From NCBI RefSeq assembly GCF_004010325.2, contig NZ_SADR02000005.1:191949-255948 (forward strand): DNA of 64,000 bases, written 5' to 3'. Origin of the DNA: Mesorhizobium sp. M00.F.Ca.ET.216.01.1.1. Lineage in GTDB: Bacteria; Pseudomonadota; Alphaproteobacteria; Rhizobiales; Rhizobiaceae. The notes under the pieces are model-generated. The model was given only the letters and a program-made list of their open reading frames with translations, was not told the DNA's origin and made no database searches. Position numbers and translations under genes: made by a program. Below are positions 1-8,961 of the stretch, piece by piece; the stretch's first letter is position 1, and the number at the start of each line of letters is the position of its first letter.

Positions 1-402
1 GCCGCGCAGGAAGCAGCGATCCAGGAAGCCTTCTTCGAGTTCGAACGGCTGCTGCTGAATGGCGAGCCGACAGGTCCGGCCGACCTTGCCTTCCACCGCG
101 CCATCGCCAGCGCAACCAACAATCCGTTCTATATCGAAATGCTCGACGTGCTTGGCCGCCGCGCCATTCCTTGCGACGTGACGTCGCCCTGGTCCACCGA
201 ACTCGCCCAGTCCGACAGCTACCAGCGGGGGCTGCAGCGCGAGCACCTGGCGATCCTGAATGCCATCTCGGCCGGTGACGCCGAGGCGGCTCGCGAGGCG
301 ATGCGCGCGCACCTCTCAGCCAGCCAGCAGCGCTATCGCGAGCGTTTGCACGCACGCCAGGTTTTTTATGCCGACTCGGTAAAGGCGGCGGCAACCGAAT
401 AA
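1..402 (+). CDS. GntR/FadR-family transcriptional regulator, C-terminal part (partial)
   Basis: The reading frame is open from base 1 and ends at 402, so the DNA-binding N-terminus lies outside the window. The visible 133 residues are an FCD ligand-binding domain: the stretch FHRAIASATNN near residue 28 is the typical helix carrying a metal-binding His, and the tail has the usual AREAMRAHL helix. It lies 22 bases before kduI in the same direction, so it is probably the local repressor of the uronate genes (an inference from position). Family assignment is firm; the inducer is unknown. Confidence 0.85.
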   Translation, partial: AAQEAAIQEAFFEFERLLLNGEPTGPADLAFHRAIASATNNPFYIEMLDVLGRRAIPCDVTSPWSTELAQSDSYQRGLQREHLAILNAISAGDAEAAREAMRAHLSASQQRYRERLHARQVFYADSVKAAATE

Positions 403-424
403 CCATCTTCCAGTTAGGGCAGCA

Positions 425-1276
425 ATGAACCAGAACCACACGGATTTCACCTCGCGCTTTGCCATCGATCCGGCTGCCGCCGCGGCAATGGGAACGGACG
501 AGCTTCGGCATAATTTCCTGATTGAAGGCCTGTTCCAGCCTGGGTGCATCAGCCTGACCTACACCCATTACGACCGCATGATCGTCGGCGGCGCCATGCC
601 CGTCGCCGCGCCGCTTCCGCTGCAGGCGATCAAGCCGACAGGAACCGCGAATTTTCTTGATCGCCGCGAAATGATCATCGTCAGCATCGGCGGTACCGGC
701 GTCGTGAAAGCCAGCGGCCAGTCCTACGAGCTGCAGGCGCGCGACATGCTCTATCTCGGCATGGGCGCCAACGAGGTGTCGTTCGCTTCGGCGAATTCTG
801 CCGAGCCGGCCAAATTCTACCTGCTCAGCGCGCCGGCGCATCACAGCCATCCCAGCCGCCTCATCCGCATCGGCGATGCCAAGCGGCTCGATCTTGGCAG
901 CCAGGCGACCTGCAACGAACGCTCGATCTTCCAGTTCATCCATGCCGAAGGCGTAAAAACTTGCCAACTGGTCGTCGGCATGACGCAGCTTGCCTCCGGC
1001 TCGGTCTGGAACACCATGCCGTGCCATGTGCACGACCGGCGCATGGAGGCCTATCTCTATTTCGATCTGCCGGAGGCGGCCCGGGTGTTCCATTTCATGG
1101 GCGAGCCGGACGAAACCCGCCATCTCGTGATGCGCAACGAGGAGGCGGTGCTGTCGCCGGGATGGTCGATCCATTCGGGCGCCGGCACCTCCAACTACGC
1201 CTTCATCTGGGCGATGGCCGGAGACAATGTCGACTATACCGATGTCGATCCGGTGTCGATGGAAGAGCTGCGGTGA
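425..1276 (+). CDS. kduI: 5-dehydro-4-deoxy-D-glucuronate isomerase (KduI)
   Basis: KduI converts 5-keto-4-deoxyuronate (DKI) to 2,5-diketo-3-deoxygluconate in the breakdown of pectin and other uronate polymers. The 283-residue protein has the full family length. Zinc ligands are visible as His201, His203, Glu208 (in CHVHDRRME) and His250 (in SIHSGAG), the same spacing as the E. coli ligands with a shift of five. The start ATG follows an AGGGCAGCA stretch. The stop overlaps the GTG start of kduD (GTGA), implying translational coupling. Cytoplasmic. Confidence 0.95.
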   Translation: MNQNHTDFTSRFAIDPAAAAAMGTDELRHNFLIEGLFQPGCISLTYTHYDRMIVGGAMPVAAPLPLQAIKPTGTANFLDRREMIIVSIGGTGVVKASGQSYELQARDMLYLGMGANEVSFASANSAEPAKFYLLSAPAHHSHPSRLIRIGDAKRLDLGSQATCNERSIFQFIHAEGVKTCQLVVGMTQLASGSVWNTMPCHVHDRRMEAYLYFDLPEAARVFHFMGEPDETRHLVMRNEEAVLSPGWSIHSGAGTSNYAFIWAMAGDNVDYTDVDPVSMEELR

Positions 1277-2040
1277 GCGACCTCTCCGCCTTCAGCCTCG
1301 CCGGCAGGCGCATCCTCGTCACCGGCGCCAACACCGGCATCGGCCAAGGCATCGCCGTGTCGATCGCACGCGCCGGCGGCGCGGTGGTCGGCGTCGGCCG
1401 TTCGGGGATGGACGAGACGGCTGAGAAGGTCTCGGCGGCGGGCGGACGCTTCGAGGCCGTGCGCTGCGATCTTGCCGACCATGCCGCCGCCCAGGCGATG
1501 CTCGATCGCATCTGGGGCGATACGGGACCGCTCGACGGGCTGGTCAACAATGCCGGCATCATAAGGCGCGCCGATGCCGTCGATCTGACGCAAGCCGACT
1601 GGGACGACGTCATCGACGTCAATCTGAAGACGGTTTTCTTTCTCAGCCAGAGCTTCGCCAGGCGCGTGCTTGCCGATCCGGAACGGCGCGGCAAGATCGT
1701 CAACATCGCATCGGTGCTGAGCTTCCAGGGTGGCATCCGCGTTGCCTCCTACACCGCTTCGAAGCACGGCGTGCTCGGCATCACCCGATTGCTGGCCTGC
1801 GAGTGGGCGGCAAAAGGCATCAACGTCAACGCCATCGCGCCCGGCTATATCGAGACCAGCAACACCGAGGCACTGCGCGTCGATCCCGACCGCAGCGCCG
1901 CCATCCTGGCGCGCATCCCGGCCGGGCGCTGGGGCACGCCGGAGGACATCGGCGACGCGGCCGTCTTCCTGCTGGCGCCGGCGTCCAACTACATGCATGG
2001 CGCCGTGGTGCCGGTCGACGGTGGCTGGCTGGCGCGATAG
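1273..2040 (+). CDS. kduD: 2-deoxy-D-gluconate 3-dehydrogenase / 2-keto-3-deoxygluconate oxidoreductase (KduD)
   Basis: A 255-residue short-chain dehydrogenase that would reduce 2,5-diketo-3-deoxygluconate to 2-keto-3-deoxygluconate, the step after KduI. Visible SDR motifs: nucleotide-binding TGANTGIG at 17-24, NNAG at 92-95, catalytic Ser147, Tyr160 and Lys164. The GTG start at 1273 was chosen because it overlaps the kduI stop and begins directly before the Rossmann strand; the open frame further upstream is only the shadow of kduI. The assignment to KduD rather than another SDR rests on the kduI neighbour. Confidence 0.9.
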   Translation: MSDLSAFSLAGRRILVTGANTGIGQGIAVSIARAGGAVVGVGRSGMDETAEKVSAAGGRFEAVRCDLADHAAAQAMLDRIWGDTGPLDGLVNNAGIIRRADAVDLTQADWDDVIDVNLKTVFFLSQSFARRVLADPERRGKIVNIASVLSFQGGIRVASYTASKHGVLGITRLLACEWAAKGINVNAIAPGYIETSNTEALRVDPDRSAAILARIPAGRWGTPEDIGDAAVFLLAPASNYMHGAVVPVDGGWLAR

Positions 2041-2060
2041 CAGATGCTGAGGATCTGGCG

Positions 2061-2399
2061 ATGACAGGAACAAAAAACTTTTCGCATGCCGGCGAGGGCG
2101 CGTGGACACCGACCCCGGACGGCAATCGCAGGCGCGTTCTCCTGTATACGGATGAATTGATGCTGGTCGAGTTCGCTTTCGACAAAGGCGGCGTCGGCGC
2201 GCTGCATTCGCACCCGCATGTCCAAGCGAGCTACGTCGCCGAAGGCCTCTTCGAGGTGATGATAGACGGCAGGACCGAAATCCTGGACGCCGGAAGCAGC
2301 TTCATCGTCCCTTCCAACCTGGTCCATGGCGTCAAGGCGCTCGAGGCTGGACGCCTGGTCGACAGCTTCACCCCGCAGCGCGCCGATTTCCTCGGCTGA
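2061..2399 (+). CDS. kdgF: Cupin-domain protein, KdgF type (unsaturated uronate hydrolysis)
   Basis: A 112-residue single-cupin protein. The metal-site motif HSHPHVQASYV around residues 52-62 and the second half-motif with VPSNLVHGV near 86-94 are typical of KdgF. KdgF speeds the linearisation of 4,5-unsaturated uronates to DKI, the substrate of KduI, so it completes a three-step module with the two genes before it. It starts 20 bases after kduD, probably in the same transcript. The ATG at 2061 is the first in-frame start after the kduD stop. Other small cupins look alike, so context carries part of the call. Confidence 0.8.
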   Translation: MTGTKNFSHAGEGAWTPTPDGNRRRVLLYTDELMLVEFAFDKGGVGALHSHPHVQASYVAEGLFEVMIDGRTEILDAGSSFIVPSNLVHGVKALEAGRLVDSFTPQRADFLG

Positions 2400-2574
2400 C
2401 TGCACGGGATTGAGCGCAAGACAGTGTGCCGCTGCATCCGACGGGTGTGAGGTGGACTACAGAGATCCGATGACAAAGAAGGACTCGGAACGGCTATCCT
2501 TCGCATGTTTGCAGACAAAGCAAAATCTGTGCGCTACGCCATTCATATAAGAACAAATCGGATTCGGAGGCATC

Positions 2575-4542
2575 TTGCAGTCAGTGCACGATGGGCGTGG
2601 GTTTCGGCCCGAGATACAGGGGCTACGCGGCCTGGCAGTCACTCTGGTCGTTGTTTTTCACGTGTGGCCGAATGTTCTTCCAGGCGGATATGTCGGCGTC
2701 GACGTCTTTTTCGTCATTTCGGGTTATCTCATCGCCGGCGTGCTCGCGCAGATGGCAATGCGCGATGGCCGGATCTCGCTGATCGGGTTCTACTCGCGAC
2801 GGATCCGGCGGCTTCTGCCGGCAGCCACTCTGGTGCTGCTTGCGACGCTGTGTGGAACGCTGTTGTTCGTTTCGAAGGCGCGTTGGGAGGAAACGGCCAC
2901 CCAGATCGTGGCGAGCGCGTTCTATGTCCAGAACTGGCGGTTGGCCTCGATCGCGGTCAGCTATCTTGATGCCGATAGCCTCCCCAGCCCCGTCCAGCAT
3001 TATTGGTCGCTCTCAATAGAAGAGCAGTTCTACATCGTTTGGCCGATCCTGATGATCGCGGTGATCTGGCTGTCGCGCCGCCAGAACGTTCCGCTGAGAC
3101 GTTCATTGGTCGGGGCGTTGTCACTCGTTTTCGCCGGATCGCTGATCGCCTCGGTTGTCTTGACGGAAATCGACCCCGCCCAGGCCTATTTCGTGAGCCA
3201 AACGCGCATATGGGAATTGGCGCTAGGAGGGCTGCTGGTGCTCACCGAGCATCGGTTTCGGCTGGGAACATTCGCAAGGCAATCATTGGTGATCGCAGGC
3301 GTGGCAGGCATCGTCGCATCCGCCACCTTGTTTTCCGCGGCAACGCCCTTTCCAGGTGCAAGCGCCTTGTTGCCGACCTTCGCTACCGTGCTTGTCATTC
3401 TGGCTGGCGAAGTCGAGTTCGGGCGGTTTCGCGCACTTGATTCAAGGGCGCTTCGCTTCATTGGCGATCGCTCGTATTCAGTCTATCTCTGGCATTGGCC
3501 ACTGATAACGTTCTTTGTGGCGCAAGGCATTTCCAGGACGCTCGCCAGTGGCATTGGTCTGATTGCGTTGACGATTGCGCTATCGGACCTGTCTTACCGA
3601 CATGTCGAACAACGATATAGAAAAGTCCCAACCGACGTGTGGTGGAAACCGCTGGCATATGGCACGCTCGCGGTCCTCACATGCGGGCTCACCTCCGGCG
3701 TTCTCCTCTACGCCCTCAACACCGAAAGCATCAACACGGCGTTGATCGGAACGCCTTCTTATCCCGGGCCTGCTGCGCTGCTGTCTGGCACCTCAGTTCC
3801 GGACGATGTGGATACTCTTCCCCCGCTGGCCCGACTCAAACAGGACGTCCCAATTGTGTACGTCTCGAAGTGTCACCAGAGGGAGGGAAGCTCGAAACCA
3901 ACAAGATGTTCTCTCGGCGATCCGGCGGGAGCCAGGACCATTGTCATCGTGGGAGACTCTCACGCTACCCAATGGATTCCGGCGTTGAACAAGATTGCCA
4001 AGGACCGCAAACTCAAACTAGTCAGCTTTACAAAATCCGCCTGCCCGTTCAGCCGCGTGGCCATCATAGAAAATGGTAAGCGCTATTCCTCCTGCGAGGA
4101 GTGGCGAGAGGAGGTGCTCGTCGAGATTATCAAACTGAAGCCGTACATGATCTTTACCAGTCAGTCCAACTACGGAACCGTTCCGCAAGAATCGATGGTT
4201 GAGGGTTTGCAAAACATCTGGAGCAAACTAACGGAAGCAGGCTCGCAGATCGTCGCAATCCGCAATACGCCTTATATGAAGTTCGATCCCGGCGATTGTT
4301 TGAGCGCCACACCAACGAAATGCTTCACCAGGCGAAGCGAAGCTGAGCCGAGCGACATCCTGGCGCTGGCAGCGAGGACCCAGAAAAATGTGGTTGTCGT
4401 GGATATGATCGATGCCCTATGCGGGCCGCAACTATGCCCGGCCGTTGTCGGCAACATTATCGTTTGGCGGGATCATCATCACTTGACTGCGAGCTATTCG
4501 CTTGCCCTGGCTCCCTATCTCGCACTCAAGGTTGGGTTGTAG
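2575..4542 (+). CDS. OafA/YrhL-type membrane O-acyltransferase with C-terminal SGNH domain
   Basis: A 655-residue protein with about ten membrane segments (acyltransferase-3 fold; FRPEIQGLRG at the N-terminus, FFVISGYL and SIEEQFYIVWP as signature stretches) followed by an SGNH-hydrolase domain with GDSHATQW (nucleophile Ser) and DHHHLT near the end (Asp/His). Such proteins move acyl groups across the inner membrane onto surface polysaccharide. The start is a TTG at 2575, four bases after GGAGG; a GTG at 2584 is the alternative. By eye the gene is less GC-rich than the core genes. It converges on the next gene with a 17-base 3' overlap. Confidence 0.85.
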   Translation: MQSVHDGRGFRPEIQGLRGLAVTLVVVFHVWPNVLPGGYVGVDVFFVISGYLIAGVLAQMAMRDGRISLIGFYSRRIRRLLPAATLVLLATLCGTLLFVSKARWEETATQIVASAFYVQNWRLASIAVSYLDADSLPSPVQHYWSLSIEEQFYIVWPILMIAVIWLSRRQNVPLRRSLVGALSLVFAGSLIASVVLTEIDPAQAYFVSQTRIWELALGGLLVLTEHRFRLGTFARQSLVIAGVAGIVASATLFSAATPFPGASALLPTFATVLVILAGEVEFGRFRALDSRALRFIGDRSYSVYLWHWPLITFFVAQGISRTLASGIGLIALTIALSDLSYRHVEQRYRKVPTDVWWKPLAYGTLAVLTCGLTSGVLLYALNTESINTALIGTPSYPGPAALLSGTSVPDDVDTLPPLARLKQDVPIVYVSKCHQREGSSKPTRCSLGDPAGARTIVIVGDSHATQWIPALNKIAKDRKLKLVSFTKSACPFSRVAIIENGKRYSSCEEWREEVLVEIIKLKPYMIFTSQSNYGTVPQESMVEGLQNIWSKLTEAGSQIVAIRNTPYMKFDPGDCLSATPTKCFTRRSEAEPSDILALAARTQKNVVVVDMIDALCGPQLCPAVVGNIIVWRDHHHLTASYSLALAPYLALKVGL

Positions 4543-6391
4543 ATGGCGCAGGCGTCGAACCAACCAAACTCGGGTCGGTGCTCGCTGCTGCCGCAGCCGA
4601 TCGATCTTTGTTGATCGCGCCGCGCGTTCTTTGTCGATCAAGGTCATGCGTTGCTTCCTGGAGCAAGCAACGCATGCTTAACATCACAACATCACGATAA
4701 ACGCCCGTCGTGCATCCCTGCGCCAACCGAGCAACGAGCGTCGGTCCGTTTTGAGCAGCCTGGGTCTCCATGTCCAAGAGGTCAGCACCAAAAAACCCTC
4801 GAAAGGACGTGGGAACCCGCGGATGAACAAGAGTTTCTTTCGCGACAATGAGACAGTCGATCGGCAGATACTGCATTCGGTCGAGCAGAACAATGGCGTC
4901 TGTCGCCAGAACGATATCTCGAACGATCTCCATCCGCCGGTACACCGGCTGATAGTACCCTTTCTCGTAGGCAACGGAGAGTTCCCGGCCGAACAACGTC
5001 GACCGCTGGGTCAGAACCGGCGAAAAATCGAGGTCGTCAACAAAGCCGCCAACGACCGCGTCCTTCGGCAAAGCCCGGATCGCTGAAATCAGTTCACGAT
5101 TGGCCGGCGACTTGTTGGAGGTATGGACGATGCTGACCGCGAGCACACAGACTGTCATCACAATGCAGGTGCCGATCAATAGGGTTCTGCCGTGATACCG
5201 CTCGATCAAAGCCTGAGGCGAAAGCCGCGAACGGATCCAGTCGAACAGAACTGGCAAGGTCGCCAGATAGGGCAGCAGCCGCAACACAGACGCATAACGG
5301 TTGGGCACGTGCAGCCTGAACATAACTGCGGCCGATAGCGCCGCGCACATAAGAGAACTCACCAAGAGAAAGAGTGGCAGGGGCGAGCGCGAGCCAAAGG
5401 GCGGCCCAGGCCGGAACATTCTGGCAAACAGGAAAATGGGTCCAGCGAAGTTGACAAGGACGAGCAGAGCCAGCCGAGGATCCAGCAAGCCACTGCATTC
5501 TGCCGCGAAAATGCCAATCCGCTTCTGGCACAAGAGGTCGACTGAGCCATCCGGTTCGAAGACCGCACCCCGCTGCTCGTATAGAAATGTCGGAATGTTC
5601 CTGGCTTCAGCGAGCGTGAAGACGGGGCCGAACTGGTTAGCTCTAAGCAGGAAGGGAGCAACGCCGACGACCGTTGCTACGGCAGCAATCGCAATCAGCG
5701 CCAGTTGTCGACGGCTGAAATCGACCAACGGACTTCGCCAAGGTGTAAAGGCGGTCATTCCGATCACCGCCGCCATGACAAGCGCGGCTTGCGGATAAAC
5801 GCCCGCCATGAGGAGTTGGGCCAGCGCAACCTGCAAAATCTTCGATCGTGCCAGGCCATCCAGCCCGATCAGCAGCAGCAACGGCCAGAAGGCGCGTGGG
5901 GTGCCGCTGACCACTATCTCATGCCGTACCATGACGTGCAGGATAAAGACCGTCACAAAGAACGCGGCGAGCGGATCGGCCTGCATCGCCCTAAGCAGCC
6001 TGTAGCTAAAAAACGCAATTGGCGGAAACAGCAGCGCCGGCAGAATCTTGACGAAAACAAGCGGTTTGACGCCAAGCAGCCAGGCTGCGCGGTAGACGCC
6101 GCGGTAAAACCAGGGGCTGACCGAGTACCAGTAGTCCGCGACTAGGTCCCCCTTGAGGACGTCGGGATCGTCCCAGCGGCCCATCCACGACAGGAACATC
6201 CGCGCGTCGTCCTGAACGGATCCCTCGATCCGAAACACCGCTACCAGGAAAGACAGGCTGGCGATCAGCCCAAGTCCCAATGCCATTGGTAACCAGATAT
6301 GGTCCTCATCGCGGCGCTCCAAGCGCGCCCTGAGAAAGCCCGGGAAAGCAGACACCCTGAAGCGGCGGGTCATAGACAATCGGACGCTCAA
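4526..6391 (-). CDS. Polytopic membrane protein, GT-C glycosyltransferase-like
   Basis: A 621-residue protein with roughly ten to twelve hydrophobic segments and a soluble C-terminal part of about 200 residues. Early in the chain an acidic motif (SVQDDARMF) follows the first membrane segment, as in the first periplasmic loop of GT-C transferases, so a lipid-linked sugar transfer role is inferred. The last 40 residues are low-complexity. Its ATG overlaps the stop of the upstream truncated flippase-like gene (ATGA), so the two were one operon. I do not recognise a specific family name. Confidence 0.7.
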   Translation of the reverse strand: MSVRLSMTRRFRVSAFPGFLRARLERRDEDHIWLPMALGLGLIASLSFLVAVFRIEGSVQDDARMFLSWMGRWDDPDVLKGDLVADYWYSVSPWFYRGVYRAAWLLGVKPLVFVKILPALLFPPIAFFSYRLLRAMQADPLAAFFVTVFILHVMVRHEIVVSGTPRAFWPLLLLIGLDGLARSKILQVALAQLLMAGVYPQAALVMAAVIGMTAFTPWRSPLVDFSRRQLALIAIAAVATVVGVAPFLLRANQFGPVFTLAEARNIPTFLYEQRGAVFEPDGSVDLLCQKRIGIFAAECSGLLDPRLALLVLVNFAGPIFLFARMFRPGPPFGSRSPLPLFLLVSSLMCAALSAAVMFRLHVPNRYASVLRLLPYLATLPVLFDWIRSRLSPQALIERYHGRTLLIGTCIVMTVCVLAVSIVHTSNKSPANRELISAIRALPKDAVVGGFVDDLDFSPVLTQRSTLFGRELSVAYEKGYYQPVYRRMEIVRDIVLATDAIVLLDRMQYLPIDCLIVAKETLVHPRVPTSFRGFFGADLLDMETQAAQNGPTLVARLAQGCTTGVYRDVVMLSMRCLLQEATHDLDRQRTRGAINKDRSAAAAASTDPSLVGSTPAPSTTQP

Positions 6392-6909
6392 CTTTTCCGC
6401 CCCTGCGGCTGTCGCGAATTACTGCCGATCTTCTCGGATGGCCGCAGAAGCCCGAGGAAATCGGCGACGAAAGGCGCTCCGGCGATGGCCGGAAGCACGT
6501 AACGCAAGGTGGCGAGAATACCAAGCAGAGCCGCTGCGGCGGGAGACAGGTACGGCGCATAGAAAAAGACAATCGCCGCATCCCGGGTGCCGATGCCGGC
6601 AAACGTGAACGGCAGGAGACCCACCAGGATCGACAGTGTGGCGAACGCGGCGTTTTCGAGAACCGGCACATGGCCGTTCAAAGCCTGCGAAAACAGCCAG
6701 AACTGCAAGAGATGCGCACCCCAGATCACCACGGAAAGCGTGATGACGCCGAGGGCGCGTATCGGCGCGCTCCAGAACCATTCCGACATTTCCTGCAGCC
6801 TGCCAGATCGCGCCATGCCTAGGCGCGCTGGAACTTGTTCTTGTTGTGGTTCGAAGACAGCTGCGCTAAGGCAAGTGGCTTGCGGGAGGGTAGTTTGATC
6901 GGTTTCCAC
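6388..6909 (-). pseudogene. 5'-truncated flippase-like (YbhN / LPG-synthase TM) gene
   Basis: From about residue 40 the translation matches the C-terminal half of flippase-like proteins of the UPF0104/YbhN group: several membrane helices with the marker ILVGLLPFTFAGIGTRDAA. Family members usually have about 300 residues or more; here at most 173 remain and the first 40 do not resemble the family. No in-frame continuation is present before recQ, so the 5' half is lost. The only start on offer is a GTG at 6909. A short functional product cannot be excluded. Confidence 0.7.
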
Positions 6910-7040
6910 GTCTTCCCCAATCCGCGGAATTTCAATCCCAGCCTATTTTGCTCCCGCGTCGAGACCCATTGCGAGCCGGCGTGGATTTCGTCCCCCACCG
7001 TTCCCGCTTTTCGGGCGGCGCCGATTGCAAGAATTCCGTG

Positions 7041-8882
7041 ATGCAGACATCGGCGAGCCTCCCGGCTCAGGATCCCAAGCGGCGCGTCTTGAAGGATGTG
7101 TTCGGCTTCGATGATTTTCGTCCCGGCCAGGCTGCGGTCATGGAGGCGCTGCTGGCCGGGCGTCATATGTTGGTGGTAATGCCGACCGGCGCTGGCAAAT
7201 CGCTCTGCTACCAGGTCCCGGCGCTGGTCCTCGGCGGGCTCACCATTGTCGTTTCGCCGCTGGTGGCCCTGATGCAGGACCAGGTCGCCGCGTTGCGTCT
7301 TGCCGGCGTGGCGGCCGATACGATCAATTCCTCACTCGACCGTGATGCCAATATCGCCGCATGGCGCCGCGTCGCGGCGGGCCAGACACGCCTGCTCTAT
7401 CTTGCGCCGGAGCGGCTGATGACCGAACGGATGCTCGAGGCGCTTGGCAGGCTCGATGTCCGCCTGATTGCTATCGATGAGGCGCATTGCATCTCGCAAT
7501 GGGGCCCGGCATTCCGGCGCGAATATGAAGACCTGTCGCGGCTGCGCGCCATTTTCCCTGATGTGCCGATCATTGCGCTGACGGCGACAGCAGACGAGAC
7601 CACGCGCACCGACATCGCCGCGCAGCTGTTTGCCGCGCGTGTCGAAACCTTGGTGCTGGGTTTCGACCGGCCGAACATCAAGCTTGCCATCGAGGCCAAG
7701 CAGGACGGCAAGCGTCAATTGCTGAGCTTCGTAGAGCGCCATGCCGGTCGCAGCGGAATCGTCTATTGCCTGTCGCGCAAGAAGACGGAAGAGACGGCGG
7801 CGTTCCTCGACCGGAACGGCGTTCGCGCGCTCGCCTATCATGCCGGCATGAGCAAAGAGGCCCGCGATGCCAACCAGAACAGCTTCATGACCTTGTCCGG
7901 CGTGGTGATGGTTGCGACCATCGCCTTCGGCATGGGGATCGACAAGCCGGATGTCGCCTACGTCTTCCATACCGATCTGCCGGGCAGCCTTGAAGCTTAT
8001 TATCAGGAAATCGGGCGTGCGGGCCGCGACGGGCGGCCTGCGGAGGCGCATCTGCTGTTTGGCCTCGGCGACATCCGCATGCGCCGGCTCTTCATCGAGG
8101 ACGAGGACGCGCCGGCGGAGCACAAGAGGCGCTCTCATGGCCGACTCGACACCTTGATCGGCTACTGCGAGACGGCGCAGTGCCGCCGCCAGGTGCTGCT
8201 CGGCTATTTCGGTGAAACAGCGGCACCTTGCGGCAATTGTGACAACTGCCTTGACCAGGCGCCGCGTGCGGATGGCGTGGCGGAGGCGCGGATCATCCTC
8301 GCCGCCATCGCGCAGAGCGGCGAACGCTTCGGCGCTGCCCATGTCATTGACATTCTGCTTGGCCACGAAACCGAGAAGATCGTGGCCAGAGGGCATCACA
8401 GGCTTGCTAGCTTCGGGAGCGGGCTGACGCACAAGAAGGACATGTGGCTGTCCCTGATCCGCCAGCTTATCGCGGGTGGTTTTCTGGCACCGGATCCAAG
8501 CGGCCATGGCGGTCTCGCCATCGCCGAAAGCGGCCATGCACTTGGCCGTGGCGAAGCCTCGTTCCACTACCGCGTCGAGGTGCGGAGCAGCACCTCGCGC
8601 GGCAAGATGCGCTCCGCCCAGGGGCTCGCTGCGGACACGGAAGGCCTGGATGCTTCGCTGCTGGCGACGCTCAAGGCGCTGCGGCTGCGCCTGGCGAGGG
8701 AGCGCCAGGTGCCGGCCTACGTGATCTTCTCCGATCGAACACTGATCGACATGACCGAGCGCCGCCCGCGCAACCTCGACGCCTTCGCCGAAGTCAACGG
8801 CGTCGGCGCCGCCAAGCTTAGGGAATTCGGGCAGATTTTTCTGAGCGCGATCGCCGGGCATCAATCCGGTGCATCGGTCTGA
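7041..8882 (+). CDS. recQ: ATP-dependent DNA helicase RecQ
   Basis: A 613-residue superfamily-2 3'-5' helicase for recombination and fork repair. Visible parts in order: Walker A MPTGAGKS (residues 47-54), DEAH box at 146-149, motif III TATA, helicase C domain ending in the QEIGRAGRDG motif, RQC zinc site with four Cys (CETAQC and CGNCDNC), and a C-terminal HRDC domain. The ATG at 7041 was chosen because homologous sequence begins there; the open frame upstream to 6948 has no family resemblance. It is transcribed away from the truncated flippase gene. Confidence 0.95.
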   Translation: MQTSASLPAQDPKRRVLKDVFGFDDFRPGQAAVMEALLAGRHMLVVMPTGAGKSLCYQVPALVLGGLTIVVSPLVALMQDQVAALRLAGVAADTINSSLDRDANIAAWRRVAAGQTRLLYLAPERLMTERMLEALGRLDVRLIAIDEAHCISQWGPAFRREYEDLSRLRAIFPDVPIIALTATADETTRTDIAAQLFAARVETLVLGFDRPNIKLAIEAKQDGKRQLLSFVERHAGRSGIVYCLSRKKTEETAAFLDRNGVRALAYHAGMSKEARDANQNSFMTLSGVVMVATIAFGMGIDKPDVAYVFHTDLPGSLEAYYQEIGRAGRDGRPAEAHLLFGLGDIRMRRLFIEDEDAPAEHKRRSHGRLDTLIGYCETAQCRRQVLLGYFGETAAPCGNCDNCLDQAPRADGVAEARIILAAIAQSGERFGAAHVIDILLGHETEKIVARGHHRLASFGSGLTHKKDMWLSLIRQLIAGGFLAPDPSGHGGLAIAESGHALGRGEASFHYRVEVRSSTSRGKMRSAQGLAADTEGLDASLLATLKALRLRLARERQVPAYVIFSDRTLIDMTERRPRNLDAFAEVNGVGAAKLREFGQIFLSAIAGHQSGASV

Positions 8883-8961
8883 GGACTCGATCAAGAAGAG
8901 CCAGACAAACGCATGATCTCGAAAGTCGGAATCGATTTTGCCGGCGGTTTCGCCATGATTG

